DNA of 64,000 bases from Levilactobacillus yonginensis (GTDB lineage: Bacteria; Bacillota; Bacilli; Lactobacillales; Lactobacillaceae), in the NCBI RefSeq assembly GCF_003946265.1, contig NZ_RHNO01000009.1:30891-94890 (forward strand), read 5' to 3'. How positions within the stretch are numbered: position 1 is the stretch's first letter; each line of letters opens with the position of its first letter. A program made the translations under genes and the position numbers. The notes below the pieces were generated by a model. It was given only the letters and a program-made list of their open reading frames with translations. It was not told where the DNA came from and made no database searches. Below are positions 27,702 to 36,463 of the stretch, piece after piece.

Positions 27702-28634
27702 TTAGTTGAAGTAAGTTTGCAAAAATTCTTCAACATGTTGCTGATAACGGGTCGGATTAATCCAGAAGCTTTCGGCGTGTGAAGCATTTTTCACAATCCA
27801 AAGCTGCTTAGGTGCGTGCGTTGCCGCATAATTTTCGTAGGCCATACCAACTGGCACGTAGACGTCTTTTTCGCCATGAATGAAGAGAATGGGCCGTTTG
27901 TTCTTTTTCAGCTGTTCAGTAGCAGTCACATCGCCGAGATAGTAGCCTAATCGGCGCTTGGAAATGGTGCTGACCAGCGGTTCGATTGGATACTTGGGAA
28001 GGTGGAACTGCCGTTTTAACAGGTAGGTCAATTCAGCCTCAATGCTGGAGTAGCCACAGTCAGCGATAATCGCTTTGACTTGTGGGGGCAGACTTTCACC
28101 GGCTAACATTTCCATGGTTGCGCCACCCATGCTGACACCAAACATAAGAATTTTCACGTCGGCGTTGGATCGGTCGATGACCTGTTGAATCCATTGGAGG
28201 TAATCCAGTCGATCCAGCCAGCCGAAACTAATATATCTGCCGGCACTTTCACCGTGGCCCCGGTCATCCGGTAAGAGAACGTTAAAGCCTAAGCGGTGGT
28301 ACATTTGGGCAAAGTTTGCCATCGTTTCACCATTACCCTTATAACCGTGGGAAATGATGACGGTCTTGTCGCTGGGTGTTTCGGCGGGAATATATTCTGC
28401 GACCATCCGGTTTTGTGGGTCGTGTTCGTGGAGGTACCATTTTTCCTTGTTGACGTGCTTGAACCAGTCGACGTAGGCGTAGTAAGCGTCAGCGTATTTT
28501 TGTTTATCAGCTGAAGTTTCGGGAACGTAGTTGACCCGCTTAAAGGCAAAGTTGAATAAGCGTTCACTGGCAATCAATGAGGTGGCCGCAATCCCAAGTA
28601 AGGGTAGGGTCCAGGTCAGTGTTTTTTTCTTCAT
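27702..28634 (-). CDS. Membrane-anchored alpha/beta hydrolase
   Basis: This 310-residue hydrolase has an N-terminal membrane anchor (about residues 8-24) and an outward catalytic domain: ISHGYKGNGE, DDRGHGES, nucleophile GVSMGG, IHGEKDVYVP and a late His in NASHAESFW. It belongs to the FrsA/YqkD-like group (extracellular or membrane-side esterase); the substrate is unknown. It ends about 180 bp before the sRNA promoter region in the same orientation, with no clear terminator seen. Confidence 0.8.
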   Translation of the reverse strand: MKKKTLTWTLPLLGIAATSLIASERLFNFAFKRVNYVPETSADKQKYADAYYAYVDWFKHVNKEKWYLHEHDPQNRMVAEYIPAETPSDKTVIISHGYKGNGETMANFAQMYHRLGFNVLLPDDRGHGESAGRYISFGWLDRLDYLQWIQQVIDRSNADVKILMFGVSMGGATMEMLAGESLPPQVKAIIADCGYSSIEAELTYLLKRQFHLPKYPIEPLVSTISKRRLGYYLGDVTATEQLKKNKRPILFIHGEKDVYVPVGMAYENYAATHAPKQLWIVKNASHAESFWINPTRYQQHVEEFLQTYFN

Positions 28635-28664
28635 CGTTAATCAGGTCCTTTCGAATTATTGTTA

Positions 28665-28701
28665 AAAAACCAGACTACCCGCTAACACGGTTAGTCTGGT
28701 T
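28665..28701 (-). terminator. Terminator of the tyrosine phosphatase gene
   Basis: An AACCAGACTA / TAGTCTGGTT stem is followed by T6 on the minus strand, placed just after the phosphatase stop codon. Confidence 0.8.
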
Positions 28702-28705
28702 CGGA

Positions 28706-29506
28706 CTAGGCGTCCAAATAAAGTTGTTTTAAATTAGTTAAGTCGCTGTGTGATAGGCCCAAGACGTCCTTTAGGTAGTCTTGGGTGCCACCGTACTGCG
28801 TATTGATAATCTTGTTGGCAGCGTCAAAGTAATCATTGCTAACGGAGTACAGTGCTCGAATATTCGAGGCAAAGGCTTCACCATAGCCCTTCTTTAGGGC
28901 ATCTGCAGTGACCAATTTAATGTGTTCAGCTGAAGTTTCATTCGTCATTAGATAATCTTGGCGAATCGTCTGGGGGTCAACGCCCAACGCACTCAGCACA
29001 AAGAAGGCGCCCATCCCGGTACGGTCTTTACCAGCTGTACAGTGGAACAGTACGGACTGTTGTTCATCCTCGTTAGCTAGTAACGTCGCAAAGAAGTCGT
29101 GGTAGGCACTCTGCGCGGAATCTAAAGTCACCATTTGGCGGTAGACGTCGACCATATGATTGTGACCAGCTTGGCCATCACTAGAAAAGCGCTTCTGCAA
29201 ATCAGCCTCGCTGGCCGAAGCATCTGTCTGGTCATCCGCTGGGAAAACCGGCAGAAAATGGTACGTGACGCCAGCTGGTACGCGGTCTGGCGACTGGGCC
29301 TGTTCGTCTTTGGAACGGAAGTCGACGTCGGCCACGACACCGTAATTACTTAGCATTTGTTGATCCTCCGGGGTGAGCTCAGCCAACCCAGCGGTCCGCA
29401 ACAACTTGTGCCACTTGACCGTGTGCCCGTCAATCGTCCGGTAGCCGCCAAGCTCCCGGAAATTCCGACCGCCAGTCACATTTAAAATTCGTTGGTTGTC
29501 TGTCAT
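28706..29506 (-). CDS. Tyrosine-protein phosphatase (LipA/PTP type), cytoplasmic
   Basis: The 266-residue protein has NFRELGGY, DFRSKDEQ, the P-loop HCTAGKDRTG and the long helical C-terminus of the family. No signal peptide. It is a paralogue of the secreted enzyme at 7071-8369, with the same core. The ATG at 29506 is 8 nt from AAGGGTGG; the frame's first ATG is upstream of that site. Substrates may be phosphotyrosine proteins such as exopolysaccharide kinases, but no such genes are present here. Confidence 0.85.
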   Translation of the reverse strand: MTDNQRILNVTGGRNFRELGGYRTIDGHTVKWHKLLRTAGLAELTPEDQQMLSNYGVVADVDFRSKDEQAQSPDRVPAGVTYHFLPVFPADDQTDASASEADLQKRFSSDGQAGHNHMVDVYRQMVTLDSAQSAYHDFFATLLANEDEQQSVLFHCTAGKDRTGMGAFFVLSALGVDPQTIRQDYLMTNETSAEHIKLVTADALKKGYGEAFASNIRALYSVSNDYFDAANKIINTQYGGTQDYLKDVLGLSHSDLTNLKQLYLDA

Positions 29507-29670
29507 TCGTTTTACCACCCTTTCAGTCATCAGTTGTTACCCTTTCTATTTTACCGGTTTTCCAGAAAATTACCTAGCAATTGGTTTTAGGAGGGGCGTT
29601 TTCGCGAAAAAGGCTGTATACTGTCAATTAAGAGTGAGAATTGTAGAAGGCAAAAGATAGGGTGATAGTC

Positions 29671-30558
29671 GTGAGTTTGCGTGGGAAATGGTTACTTTTC
29701 AAGACCCAGCATAGTCAACTTAAGCAACAGATCCAGCAAGCATTTTTACAGCCTAGTCGGCAAAACCGGGCCGTGGTCCCCGAAAAGTTCCCAGCCAATA
29801 TGGTGACCAAGGAACGCGAGGTCTTCGGTGGGCGGTTGTTGACCGTGGCTTCGGGTGCGCCATTACCACAACACGTGTTGCTATTTCACGGTGGGGCGTA
29901 CACCATGCAGGGAATCGACAGTCACCGTAAATTAATGGAAACGTTGGTCGATCAAGCTAACCTCAGAATCACGTATGTGGATTATCCGTTGGTTCCGGAG
30001 GCAACTGTGGACGATACGCTGGTGTTTGCGATGAATAGTTATAGCTATTTGCGCGCTCAGTATCCCGATGACCAATTCTTCTTAATGGGTGATTCTGCCG
30101 GTGGTGGTTTGGCGCTGTCGCTGTTACAACAGTTGAAGGAACACCAAGAACCGCTTCCTGCCGGGACCATTTTGATTTCGCCGTGGACGGACTTGAGTAT
30201 GATGAATCCAGATTTGAAGACCGCTGCTAAACACGATCCATATCTAACGTTAGCCACGTTAAAGAAAATTGGGTTTGCGTACGCTGGTGATCATCCAGTG
30301 ACGGATCCCCTAGTGAGTCCCATCTATGGGAATTTTGATAATTTAGGACCGATTCAGTTGTTCTTTGGGGCTAATGAGCTATTGGTCGCCGATGATGAAC
30401 GGCTGCTCCAAAAGCTTGAAGCGGCTGAGGGAACGCCCATCAAGGCTCGCCGGCTGAAGTCGATGCTTCACGATTATATTCTGTGGAATAAATTACCAGA
30501 ATCCAAACGAACGCTGAAGGAAGTTAAGCAGTTTATTTTAACGGGAGACTTGGATTAA
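29671..30558 (+). CDS. Alpha/beta hydrolase, HSL-type esterase
   Basis: The 295-residue esterase has the oxyanion motif LFHGGAYTMQG, nucleophile GDSAGGGLAL, a catalytic Asp near FFGANELLVADDE and a late His (SMLHDY). It resembles carboxylesterases/lipases acting on short acyl esters and has no signal peptide. The GTG at 29671 is 8 nt from AGGG; an upstream GTG lies at the ribosome site. A terminator follows at 30625. Confidence 0.82.
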   Translation: MSLRGKWLLFKTQHSQLKQQIQQAFLQPSRQNRAVVPEKFPANMVTKEREVFGGRLLTVASGAPLPQHVLLFHGGAYTMQGIDSHRKLMETLVDQANLRITYVDYPLVPEATVDDTLVFAMNSYSYLRAQYPDDQFFLMGDSAGGGLALSLLQQLKEHQEPLPAGTILISPWTDLSMMNPDLKTAAKHDPYLTLATLKKIGFAYAGDHPVTDPLVSPIYGNFDNLGPIQLFFGANELLVADDERLLQKLEAAEGTPIKARRLKSMLHDYILWNKLPESKRTLKEVKQFILTGDLD

Positions 30559-30624
30559 GCGGGTTTGCCAGGACCATTTGTCTTGGGACCAATTTCGATA
30601 TGTAAATACACAGAAACTGGTAGA

Positions 30625-30648
30625 CCGTGTCCTGGGACACGGCCTTTT
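30625..30648 (+). terminator. Terminator of the esterase gene
   Basis: A CCGTGTC-CTGG-GACACGG hairpin is followed by CCTTTTTG. Confidence 0.85.
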
Positions 30649-30832
30649 TGTGCGAATATCGTAGAAATATCCGGCTAGAATCGCTGTTAACTACCAACTA
30701 GTTCTGCGTCACAATGACTATGGTAGCCCTCGCCTTTGTTAACCCGTCTAATTTATCATTAACCAACCAGTAATTCCCCATTCTTTTTGTGACTAGCGGC
30801 GTATAATATGAACATACGAAGGGGATGGACTC

Positions 30833-32677
30833 ATGAAAATACGTTTAATTGTGGCTAGCTTAGTGGTTGGGCTGTTAGGGGTTACTGGCGCGCAAGCCAG
30901 TGCAGCACAGACAACACCGCTGGCCACACCATATCGGGAGAGCTCGTTGACTGGTCTTAAAAATGTTAAACAGGTCGCTAAGGGAAAAACGGTGACGTTG
31001 GACTTAGTATTGAAGACACGTAATGCCAGCAAGCTAACGTCGACGGCCTTAGCCGTTAATACACCAGGGAATTCGCAGTTTCAGCAATTCCTGACGCCGA
31101 GCACGTTTCGGTCTAAATTTGGTCAATCAGCCAGCACGACCAAACGCCTGACAACTTACTTCAAGGCTCGGCATCTGAAGGTCGTCACGTTTAATGATGG
31201 CTTAGTCATGCAGCTGAAGGGGTCAGCTGCCGCGATTGACGCCACCTTTGCGACCAAGTTAAAAACAGCGAGTTATCATGGGAAAAAGCTGCAATATTCT
31301 AAGAAGAAGCCGCGGTTACCAAAGAACGTGGCGCAACCCATTGAGGCGGTCATCGGTATCACCAATTTAGTTAAACTCACGGGCCTATCGGAACCCGGGA
31401 GCACGGCGAGTGATGGACCGACGACGGATGGCGCGCCCAAGAATTTTCTTTCGCAGTACCACGCCACGGATTTAGCAGCCAACAATCAGGGCCAAGGCCA
31501 AACCATTGGTATCATTAGCTTCAGTAAGGTGAAAACGGCTGATATCACCCATTTTTGGTCAGAAGAGGGTGTCGCGGCTTCTGCCAACCGCATCAGTGTG
31601 AAGTCTACTGGCGGGATGAATGTTTGGGGAAACGTTGATCCGGGTAACGCCGAAACTTCGCTGGATGTCGAGCAGGCCGGCGCACTGGCACCGAAGGCTA
31701 AAATCCGAGTCTACACGGCGTCGCTTAGTGATGTTGGGTGGATCAATGCTTTTGCCAGCGCCTTTGGTGAAAATAAGGCCAGTTCTCTCTCCCTGAGTTG
31801 GGGCTTGTCTGAAGGGGTTCTCCAGAGCCTCAGTAAGTATCACTTATTAACACCGTTATACGGTAGTATCATGAGCACGCTGTTGGCTCAGGGAGCGACG
31901 CAGGGTGTTTCAACCTTTGCGGCTTCTGGGGACAGCGGTGCTTATGGGGAAGAACTAGCGGCCAATGGTGACGTAAATGAAGGAATCTATGCCAATTTCC
32001 CAGCTAGCAACCCGTGGGTCACGGCGACTGGTGGAACGACGTTGCCATTTTCTGGAGACTTGCAGAACAGCAATCACGTCACCGTTAAGCAGGAACGGAC
32101 TTGGGGTGGCGATGCGTTATTTAATGCGTACCATCGTGATCCCACGTTCTTTAAAGAAAACTCGGACGCCATGGATACCCTGCAGAGTGGTAGTGGTGGC
32201 GGAATTTCTACGCTGTATGGCACGCCGAAGTATCAACAAGGGGTTTCGGGGGTCAACACTTACAATGCCCGGCAGTACTTGTCTGCTAGTGGGTTGCCCC
32301 GGTTAAATCCTAAATTAATTCAAGGCCATCAAAGCGGTCGAAACTTCCCGGACGTTGTGGCCGATGCCGACCCACTTACGGGATATGATTCCTACACGTC
32401 CAGTGATGGCTGGCAAGTTATTGGGGGAACCAGCGTCGTGGCACCGCAGTTTGCGGCGATGACGGCCCTGATGAATGGCAGTCGGACGCACCGGATGGGC
32501 CTGTGGAACCCACAGCTCTATGCGTTGGCGCAAACGTCTGAGTCACCGTTTACCCAATTGGATGCGACAACCAATAATAGTAATCTGTTCTACGTGGGTC
32601 AGCCTGGTAAGACTTACAACCAAGCTGCTGGACTGGGTACCGTGAACTTTGATCAGTTAGCACACGTCTTTCAATAA
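30833..32677 (+). CDS. Secreted S53 (sedolisin/kumamolisin-type) serine protease
   Basis: The 614-residue protein has a signal peptide (about 1-25, cleavage near ASA-AQ) and a pro-kumamolisin activation domain (about 35-180), then the S53 catalytic domain. Its Glu and Asp lie in NAETSLDVEQAG, the oxyanion Asp in AASGDSGAYG and the Ser in GGTSVVAPQFAA. Sedolisins are acid-active endopeptidases, which suits an organism that acidifies its medium. It may support peptide supply. The stop is only 4 bp before a family B RNA element in the 3' UTR. Confidence 0.9.
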   Translation: MKIRLIVASLVVGLLGVTGAQASAAQTTPLATPYRESSLTGLKNVKQVAKGKTVTLDLVLKTRNASKLTSTALAVNTPGNSQFQQFLTPSTFRSKFGQSASTTKRLTTYFKARHLKVVTFNDGLVMQLKGSAAAIDATFATKLKTASYHGKKLQYSKKKPRLPKNVAQPIEAVIGITNLVKLTGLSEPGSTASDGPTTDGAPKNFLSQYHATDLAANNQGQGQTIGIISFSKVKTADITHFWSEEGVAASANRISVKSTGGMNVWGNVDPGNAETSLDVEQAGALAPKAKIRVYTASLSDVGWINAFASAFGENKASSLSLSWGLSEGVLQSLSKYHLLTPLYGSIMSTLLAQGATQGVSTFAASGDSGAYGEELAANGDVNEGIYANFPASNPWVTATGGTTLPFSGDLQNSNHVTVKQERTWGGDALFNAYHRDPTFFKENSDAMDTLQSGSGGGISTLYGTPKYQQGVSGVNTYNARQYLSASGLPRLNPKLIQGHQSGRNFPDVVADADPLTGYDSYTSSDGWQVIGGTSVVAPQFAAMTALMNGSRTHRMGLWNPQLYALAQTSESPFTQLDATTNNSNLFYVGQPGKTYNQAAGLGTVNFDQLAHVFQ

Positions 32678-32680
32678 AAA

Positions 32681-32820
32681 AGAGTGGGCTAGAAGGCGTT
32701 TAGCTAGTGAGCATTAACGTCGAACGTCGAAAAATCCTGGTCCTGGATTATTTGACGTTCGGGGTTAAGCGGAGCTAGCTGCCTTCTGGTGCACGTTTCA
32801 GCAGTATATATTTGGACATG
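32681..32820 (+). ncRNA. Structured 3'-UTR element, family B, copy 1
   Basis: It starts AGAGTGGG 3 bp after the protease stop. Nested helices are CTAGAAGGC / GCCTTCTGG, AGCTAG / CTAGCT, CGAACGTC / GACGTTCG and ATCC / GGAT. Conserved loop blocks are TGAGCATTAACGTCGA, GGTCCTGGATT, GGGGTTAAGCGGAG and GCACGTTTC. Compared with copy 2 at 38011, three helices change on both sides. A terminator follows at once. Confidence 0.7.
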
Positions 32821-32821
32821 A

Positions 32822-32858
32822 AAACATGGTCCGGGATTTTATCCCGGGCCATGTTTTA
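32822..32858 (+). terminator. Terminator after family B copy 1
   Basis: A 15-bp stem AACATGGTCCGGGAT with its near-complement is followed by TTTATTTT. Confidence 0.85.
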
Positions 32859-32907
32859 TTTTGTCACTGCTTAAGTTAATTGATTGCTCTCAATGTTATC
32901 AAGCCAC

Positions 32908-33510
32908 TTATTTGTAGACAATACTGTAATCGCCTGAATCTTTTTGATGGGGGTAGTCGGTACCGGTGAAGGCTTTAGTGGGCATCCACGTGGTCAAATC
33001 CTCATAACTGTAATTTTTCGTTGATTTAGTTTTTATCTGCCGGCTAGCCGTCTTGCTGTCGGTCATGATGCTGGCAATCTTACTGGATTTTTTGACGGGA
33101 ATCAGATAGGCGTTGGCACCACCGGCTGGAATCTTACTGTAGACGGCGTAGACCGGGATCTTCTTCTGATTAAATTTGTAATTAAAGACGTAACGTTTGG
33201 TCCGGGGGTTAACCTTGACCTTCACCTGGTCGGTATCATTCAGATTAGTATTGCCAAATTGCGCGGCAATCTTGGGTTCATAACTCAGCTTGGATTGCTT
33301 GAGTGCCAACTGAACGACCGCCTTACCACTGGAAACGCCCGCTGGTAGGGGATTAGCTTGCTTATGATGGGTGGTGATGTTCATGCCCAGGGCGACTAGG
33401 AGAAATAGGATGCCGACCCAAATTTGCCAACCTTTGCGTGGCTGGCGCAGGTTAGTCCAGATTAAGAGAATCCCCCAAGCAATAAAGAACCAAGTGACAA
33501 ATGAATTCAT
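32908..33510 (-). CDS. Membrane-anchored protein of unknown function
   Basis: The 200-residue protein has two N-terminal membrane helices (FVTWFFIAWGILLIWTNL and IWVGILFLLVALGMNI) and an extracellular domain of about 150 residues with beta-rich character (KRYVFNYKFNQKKIPVYAVY). The domain is not one I recognise. Single gene; ATG with a GGAAAGG site. Confidence 0.6.
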   Translation of the reverse strand: MNSFVTWFFIAWGILLIWTNLRQPRKGWQIWVGILFLLVALGMNITTHHKQANPLPAGVSSGKAVVQLALKQSKLSYEPKIAAQFGNTNLNDTDQVKVKVNPRTKRYVFNYKFNQKKIPVYAVYSKIPAGGANAYLIPVKKSSKIASIMTDSKTASRQIKTKSTKNYSYEDLTTWMPTKAFTGTDYPHQKDSGDYSIVYK

Positions 33511-33643
33511 AAGTAGCCGACCTTTCCGTAGCAGAATTGATTTGTTAAAAGTTTGTCTGATTCTAGCTTAAGTCAGACTAGGTCAATCTACAATACCAGG
33601 TTTAGCCGTTGTGGGTAGTCTGGCCGAGCGGAACAACGCCGTC

Positions 33644-33673
33644 AAAAAAGGCTCGAGCCAGTCAGCTCGAACC
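33644..33673 (-). terminator. Terminator of the YczE-like gene
   Basis: On the minus strand a GGTTCGAGC / GCTCGAGCC stem is followed by T6. The 33511-33643 stretch holds no gene. Confidence 0.8.
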
Positions 33674-33689
33674 TAGTTAACAGTTAAGG

Positions 33690-34346
33690 TTAAACATCCA
33701 CGTGATGCTTTAAAGAGGGAAAGACGTGATAATCCGCCCAGGCCATGACGATGCCTTGGGTGACTAACGCCCAAATTGTCCCGAAGCCGATGGCATTTAG
33801 CTCACCAGTAAAGACGTAGGACAAAATAATGATGGTGACCGGTGGGACGTAGCTGGCCCACTGCGCAATGACGGCGGAACCGTGTAGAAACCGGAAACGC
33901 AGGATGTAGGCCACGTCGTCGTTGGGATGCATGATAACGTTGCAGCGTTGGTAGATGGACACGGCAAAAGCTACGCCAATCAGTCCAATGATGTCAACGA
34001 TGACTCGTCCAGTCAGGTTCAACTTTCCCACGCCTACCCAGTTCCAGAAGTACCCGATCCATTCGACCAGGTAACTGAAGGGGATAATGTAGAGAATGTT
34101 GGAAACGAACCGTTTGCGGTCGAATCGCCCAAGCAACACCTGGTTCATCAAGGTGATAACGACCCCGTAAACGAACATGGTCGTTCCTAGGGGCACGTGA
34201 ATCCAGTTGGCCAGGTTCACGGATGAGCCGGTCCACACTGCACTCCCGAGATTGGTCGAGATGGTGAGGGCGTTAGCGGCGGAATTAAGTAAAATGGAGA
34301 ACGTCAAAAAACGCATCCGTTGCCCGAAGTCCTTCATTTTCGCCAC
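33690..34346 (-). CDS. YczE/YitT-like integral membrane protein
   Basis: The 218-residue protein has five or six membrane helices and the family features LTISTNLGSAVWTGSS near the N-terminus and FGTIWALVTQGIVMAW near the end. Members are widespread in Firmicutes without a proven function, and some sit near antibiotic synthesis genes. The GTG start has a GAGGTG site; an internal ATG 9 nt further is too far from it. Confidence 0.7.
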   Translation of the reverse strand: MAKMKDFGQRMRFLTFSILLNSAANALTISTNLGSAVWTGSSVNLANWIHVPLGTTMFVYGVVITLMNQVLLGRFDRKRFVSNILYIIPFSYLVEWIGYFWNWVGVGKLNLTGRVIVDIIGLIGVAFAVSIYQRCNVIMHPNDDVAYILRFRFLHGSAVIAQWASYVPPVTIIILSYVFTGELNAIGFGTIWALVTQGIVMAWADYHVFPSLKHHVDV

Positions 34347-34422
34347 TACCGTTCACCTCTTCATTAGTCTAGTTTCTAGTTTAGCCGAATGACGAGGGAA
34401 GTAAAAGGCCTTTACGTTAATT

Positions 34423-35157
34423 TTACACTTCCGGGGTCCGAGCGGCGGCTCGGTTCACCAAATTCTCAAAAATCTGTCGGGACTCTTCGTGGTGCTTGTA
34501 CATGTTTTCAGGGTGCCACTGCACGGCAACGATTTGGTCACTGTCTTTGGATTCCAAGGCTTCAATGACCTGGTCGTCCGCCTGGGCCGTAATCGTCAGC
34601 GATGGTGCCACTTGGTTAACGGCCTGGTGGTGTCGGGAGTTCACGTAGGGCCGGACACCGGTTAGCTTGGCCAGTGTACTGCCGGGCACAACGGTGATGT
34701 GGTGGCTGGGTTGATTGCCCGCAGCGGCCTGACTGTGCTTGATTTCAGCAGTTGGGTCTTCACTGAGGTCTTGATACAAGGTGCCGCCTAAGCCGACGTT
34801 GATCAGTTGGAGGCCCCGGCAGATACCTAGGATGGCCTTATTGGCAGCGACCGCTTGCTTAAGTAATTCAATTTCAAAGAGGTCACGCTTCCGGTAAGTC
34901 TTGCCCAAACGCAGGTGAGGTTCCTGATCAAAGAAAGTGGGATCGACGTCAAAGCCGCCGAGGAAGGCTACACCGTCAAAGAGGGGCAGGTAGTCGGCAA
35001 CGTCTTCGGGGTCCACGCTCGGTAAAATGATGGGGAGCCCTCCTGCTTTCACGATGGCTTCGATTACAGGACGGGGCGCGAAAGCCGCGTTTCGTTCGTT
35101 AATAATGTTGGTTGCTTCGTCGAGTGTATCGGCGGGTAAAGCAATTCGTGGGCGCAT
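34423..35157 (-). CDS. Class I glutamine amidotransferase-like hydrolase (PuuD family)
   Basis: The 244-residue peptidase C26 enzyme has the nucleophile elbow GICRGLQLINV and the catalytic His and Glu in VQWHPENMYKH. It resembles gamma-glutamyl-gamma-aminobutyrate hydrolase. No other polyamine or GABA gene is nearby, so the natural gamma-glutamyl substrate is unknown. The ATG at 35157 is 7 nt from AAAGGAAG. Confidence 0.82.
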   Translation of the reverse strand: MRPRIALPADTLDEATNIINERNAAFAPRPVIEAIVKAGGLPIILPSVDPEDVADYLPLFDGVAFLGGFDVDPTFFDQEPHLRLGKTYRKRDLFEIELLKQAVAANKAILGICRGLQLINVGLGGTLYQDLSEDPTAEIKHSQAAAGNQPSHHITVVPGSTLAKLTGVRPYVNSRHHQAVNQVAPSLTITAQADDQVIEALESKDSDQIVAVQWHPENMYKHHEESRQIFENLVNRAAARTPEV

Positions 35158-35317
35158 AGCGTCGCTTCCTTTCAGCGTCATTTATCGACTAGTATACCCA
35201 CTCCCACGGTCATTTGTCACGAGGCCGCGAAAATAGATATGATGAAATAGTTAACAAATTACGGATTTAATTCTATAGTAAGGTAGTAGACTAATAAATT
35301 TAAGCGAGGTAGACATG

Positions 35318-35563
35318 ATGACAGAACGGCAAGTGATTCAAGAAATTTTGAATTCCGAAGCGTTGGAATACAGCTTTGAAAACGTCGATGAGGATTCTAA
35401 AGAATACACGCTTTTGTTGAAGCGGCAGGAACAAGATGTACGCTCGGTCGACGAACTGAACAACGAAATCAAGAAATACTTCCAGAGTGCTGACTTTGAT
35501 TATCAAGAAGAATTGAACCCTGAAGGTGACGCCGATATTCGGTTGGTAATCAAGCGTAACTAG
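35318..35563 (+). CDS. Small acidic protein of unknown function
   Basis: The 81-residue protein (from the second of two adjacent ATGs, 8 nt from GAGG) is strongly acidic and ends IRLVIKRN. Predicted to be a compact cytoplasmic alpha/beta domain. I do not recognise the family. A terminator follows at 35622 after a 58-bp gap. Confidence 0.6.
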   Translation: MTERQVIQEILNSEALEYSFENVDEDSKEYTLLLKRQEQDVRSVDELNNEIKKYFQSADFDYQEELNPEGDADIRLVIKRN

Positions 35564-35621
35564 TTCAACAAGCAACAAGCGTGGACTCGGTAGGATTTTT
35601 TCTACTGGCACACGGATCATA

Positions 35622-35651
35622 GGGGTTGAGCCGTCTGCTCAACTCCTTTTT
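35622..35651 (+). terminator. Rho-independent terminator
   Basis: A GGGGTTGAGC / GCTCAACTCC stem is followed by T5. Confidence 0.85.
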
Positions 35652-35680
35652 GTGACCTTAATTTTAGGAGGGCTGTCGGA

Positions 35681-36328
35681 ATGACGATTGAAGAATTGTA
35701 CCGCACAATGGCGCAGAAAATGGGGCCGCAACCGTGGCTCAAGCCGGGAACGCCGTGGGCCGAAACCCCGGTAGAAATCATACTGGGCGCCATTTTGGTA
35801 CAAAATACTAACTGGCGCAACGTTGAGCCATCCCTGATCAACTTGAAACGGGAAACGGCTTTCGACCCCGCCCAACTTCGCCAACTCACGCCCGAGACGT
35901 TGGTGTCACTGATCAAAAGCAGTGGCTTCTACCAGCGGAAGGGGGCCGCTATTTTGGCCTTGGCTAATTGGCTCGGCCAGTCTGATGATGACCTGGGCGC
36001 TCTCAAACAGCGGGATGGGGCCAGTTTACGGCAAGACCTGTTGGGAATCACAGGGATCGGCAACGAAACGGCCGATTACATTTTGATGTACACCCTAGAT
36101 CACGGGACGTTCATGGTCGACACCTATGCGCGCCGGTTATTTGCGTGGTTAGGGGCGACTATGCCGAAGACTTATCCGGCGTTTCAGAAACAGGTCTTGG
36201 CCCGCTTCTCACTGGAATTAGCCGACTACCAAGAATTTCACGCATTGATCGACGAGTTTGGGAAGCAAGTGAAGTCTGATGAAGACTTTGCCCAATCCTT
36301 TTTGGCCGGGCAGCGACTGACGCTGTAA
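35681..36328 (+). CDS. HhH-GPD DNA glycosylase, endonuclease III-like
   Basis: The 215-residue base-excision repair protein has EIILGAILVQNTNWRNVEPS and the helix-hairpin-helix LLGITGIGNETADYIL with the catalytic Asp in FMVDTYARRL. The Lys used by bifunctional endonuclease III is replaced by Asn/Glu, and the C-terminal four-Cys Fe-S cluster is absent. This pattern fits a monofunctional glycosylase of the MagIII (3-methyladenine) type. Base preference is inferred. Confidence 0.75.
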   Translation: MTIEELYRTMAQKMGPQPWLKPGTPWAETPVEIILGAILVQNTNWRNVEPSLINLKRETAFDPAQLRQLTPETLVSLIKSSGFYQRKGAAILALANWLGQSDDDLGALKQRDGASLRQDLLGITGIGNETADYILMYTLDHGTFMVDTYARRLFAWLGATMPKTYPAFQKQVLARFSLELADYQEFHALIDEFGKQVKSDEDFAQSFLAGQRLTL

Positions 36329-36415
36329 ACCTTAAGAAATTCACAAACCACCGGTGGGGCGAAACAAATTCTGGCCGCAACATCAACGGGCGTGCTATGA
36401 TAAGTGCATTGAGTT

Positions 36416-36429
36416 TGGAACCGCTTCCG
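36416..36429 (+). promoter_or_regulatory. cre-like site before glpK
   Basis: TGGAACCGCTTCCG lies just after a TATGAT -10 box (about 36395) and about 35 bp before the glpK start, where CcpA would act as a roadblock. It departs from consensus at three positions. Confidence 0.5.
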
Positions 36430-36463
36430 TTCGTGAAGCAAAGACTTGGAGGGAGATTTACAT

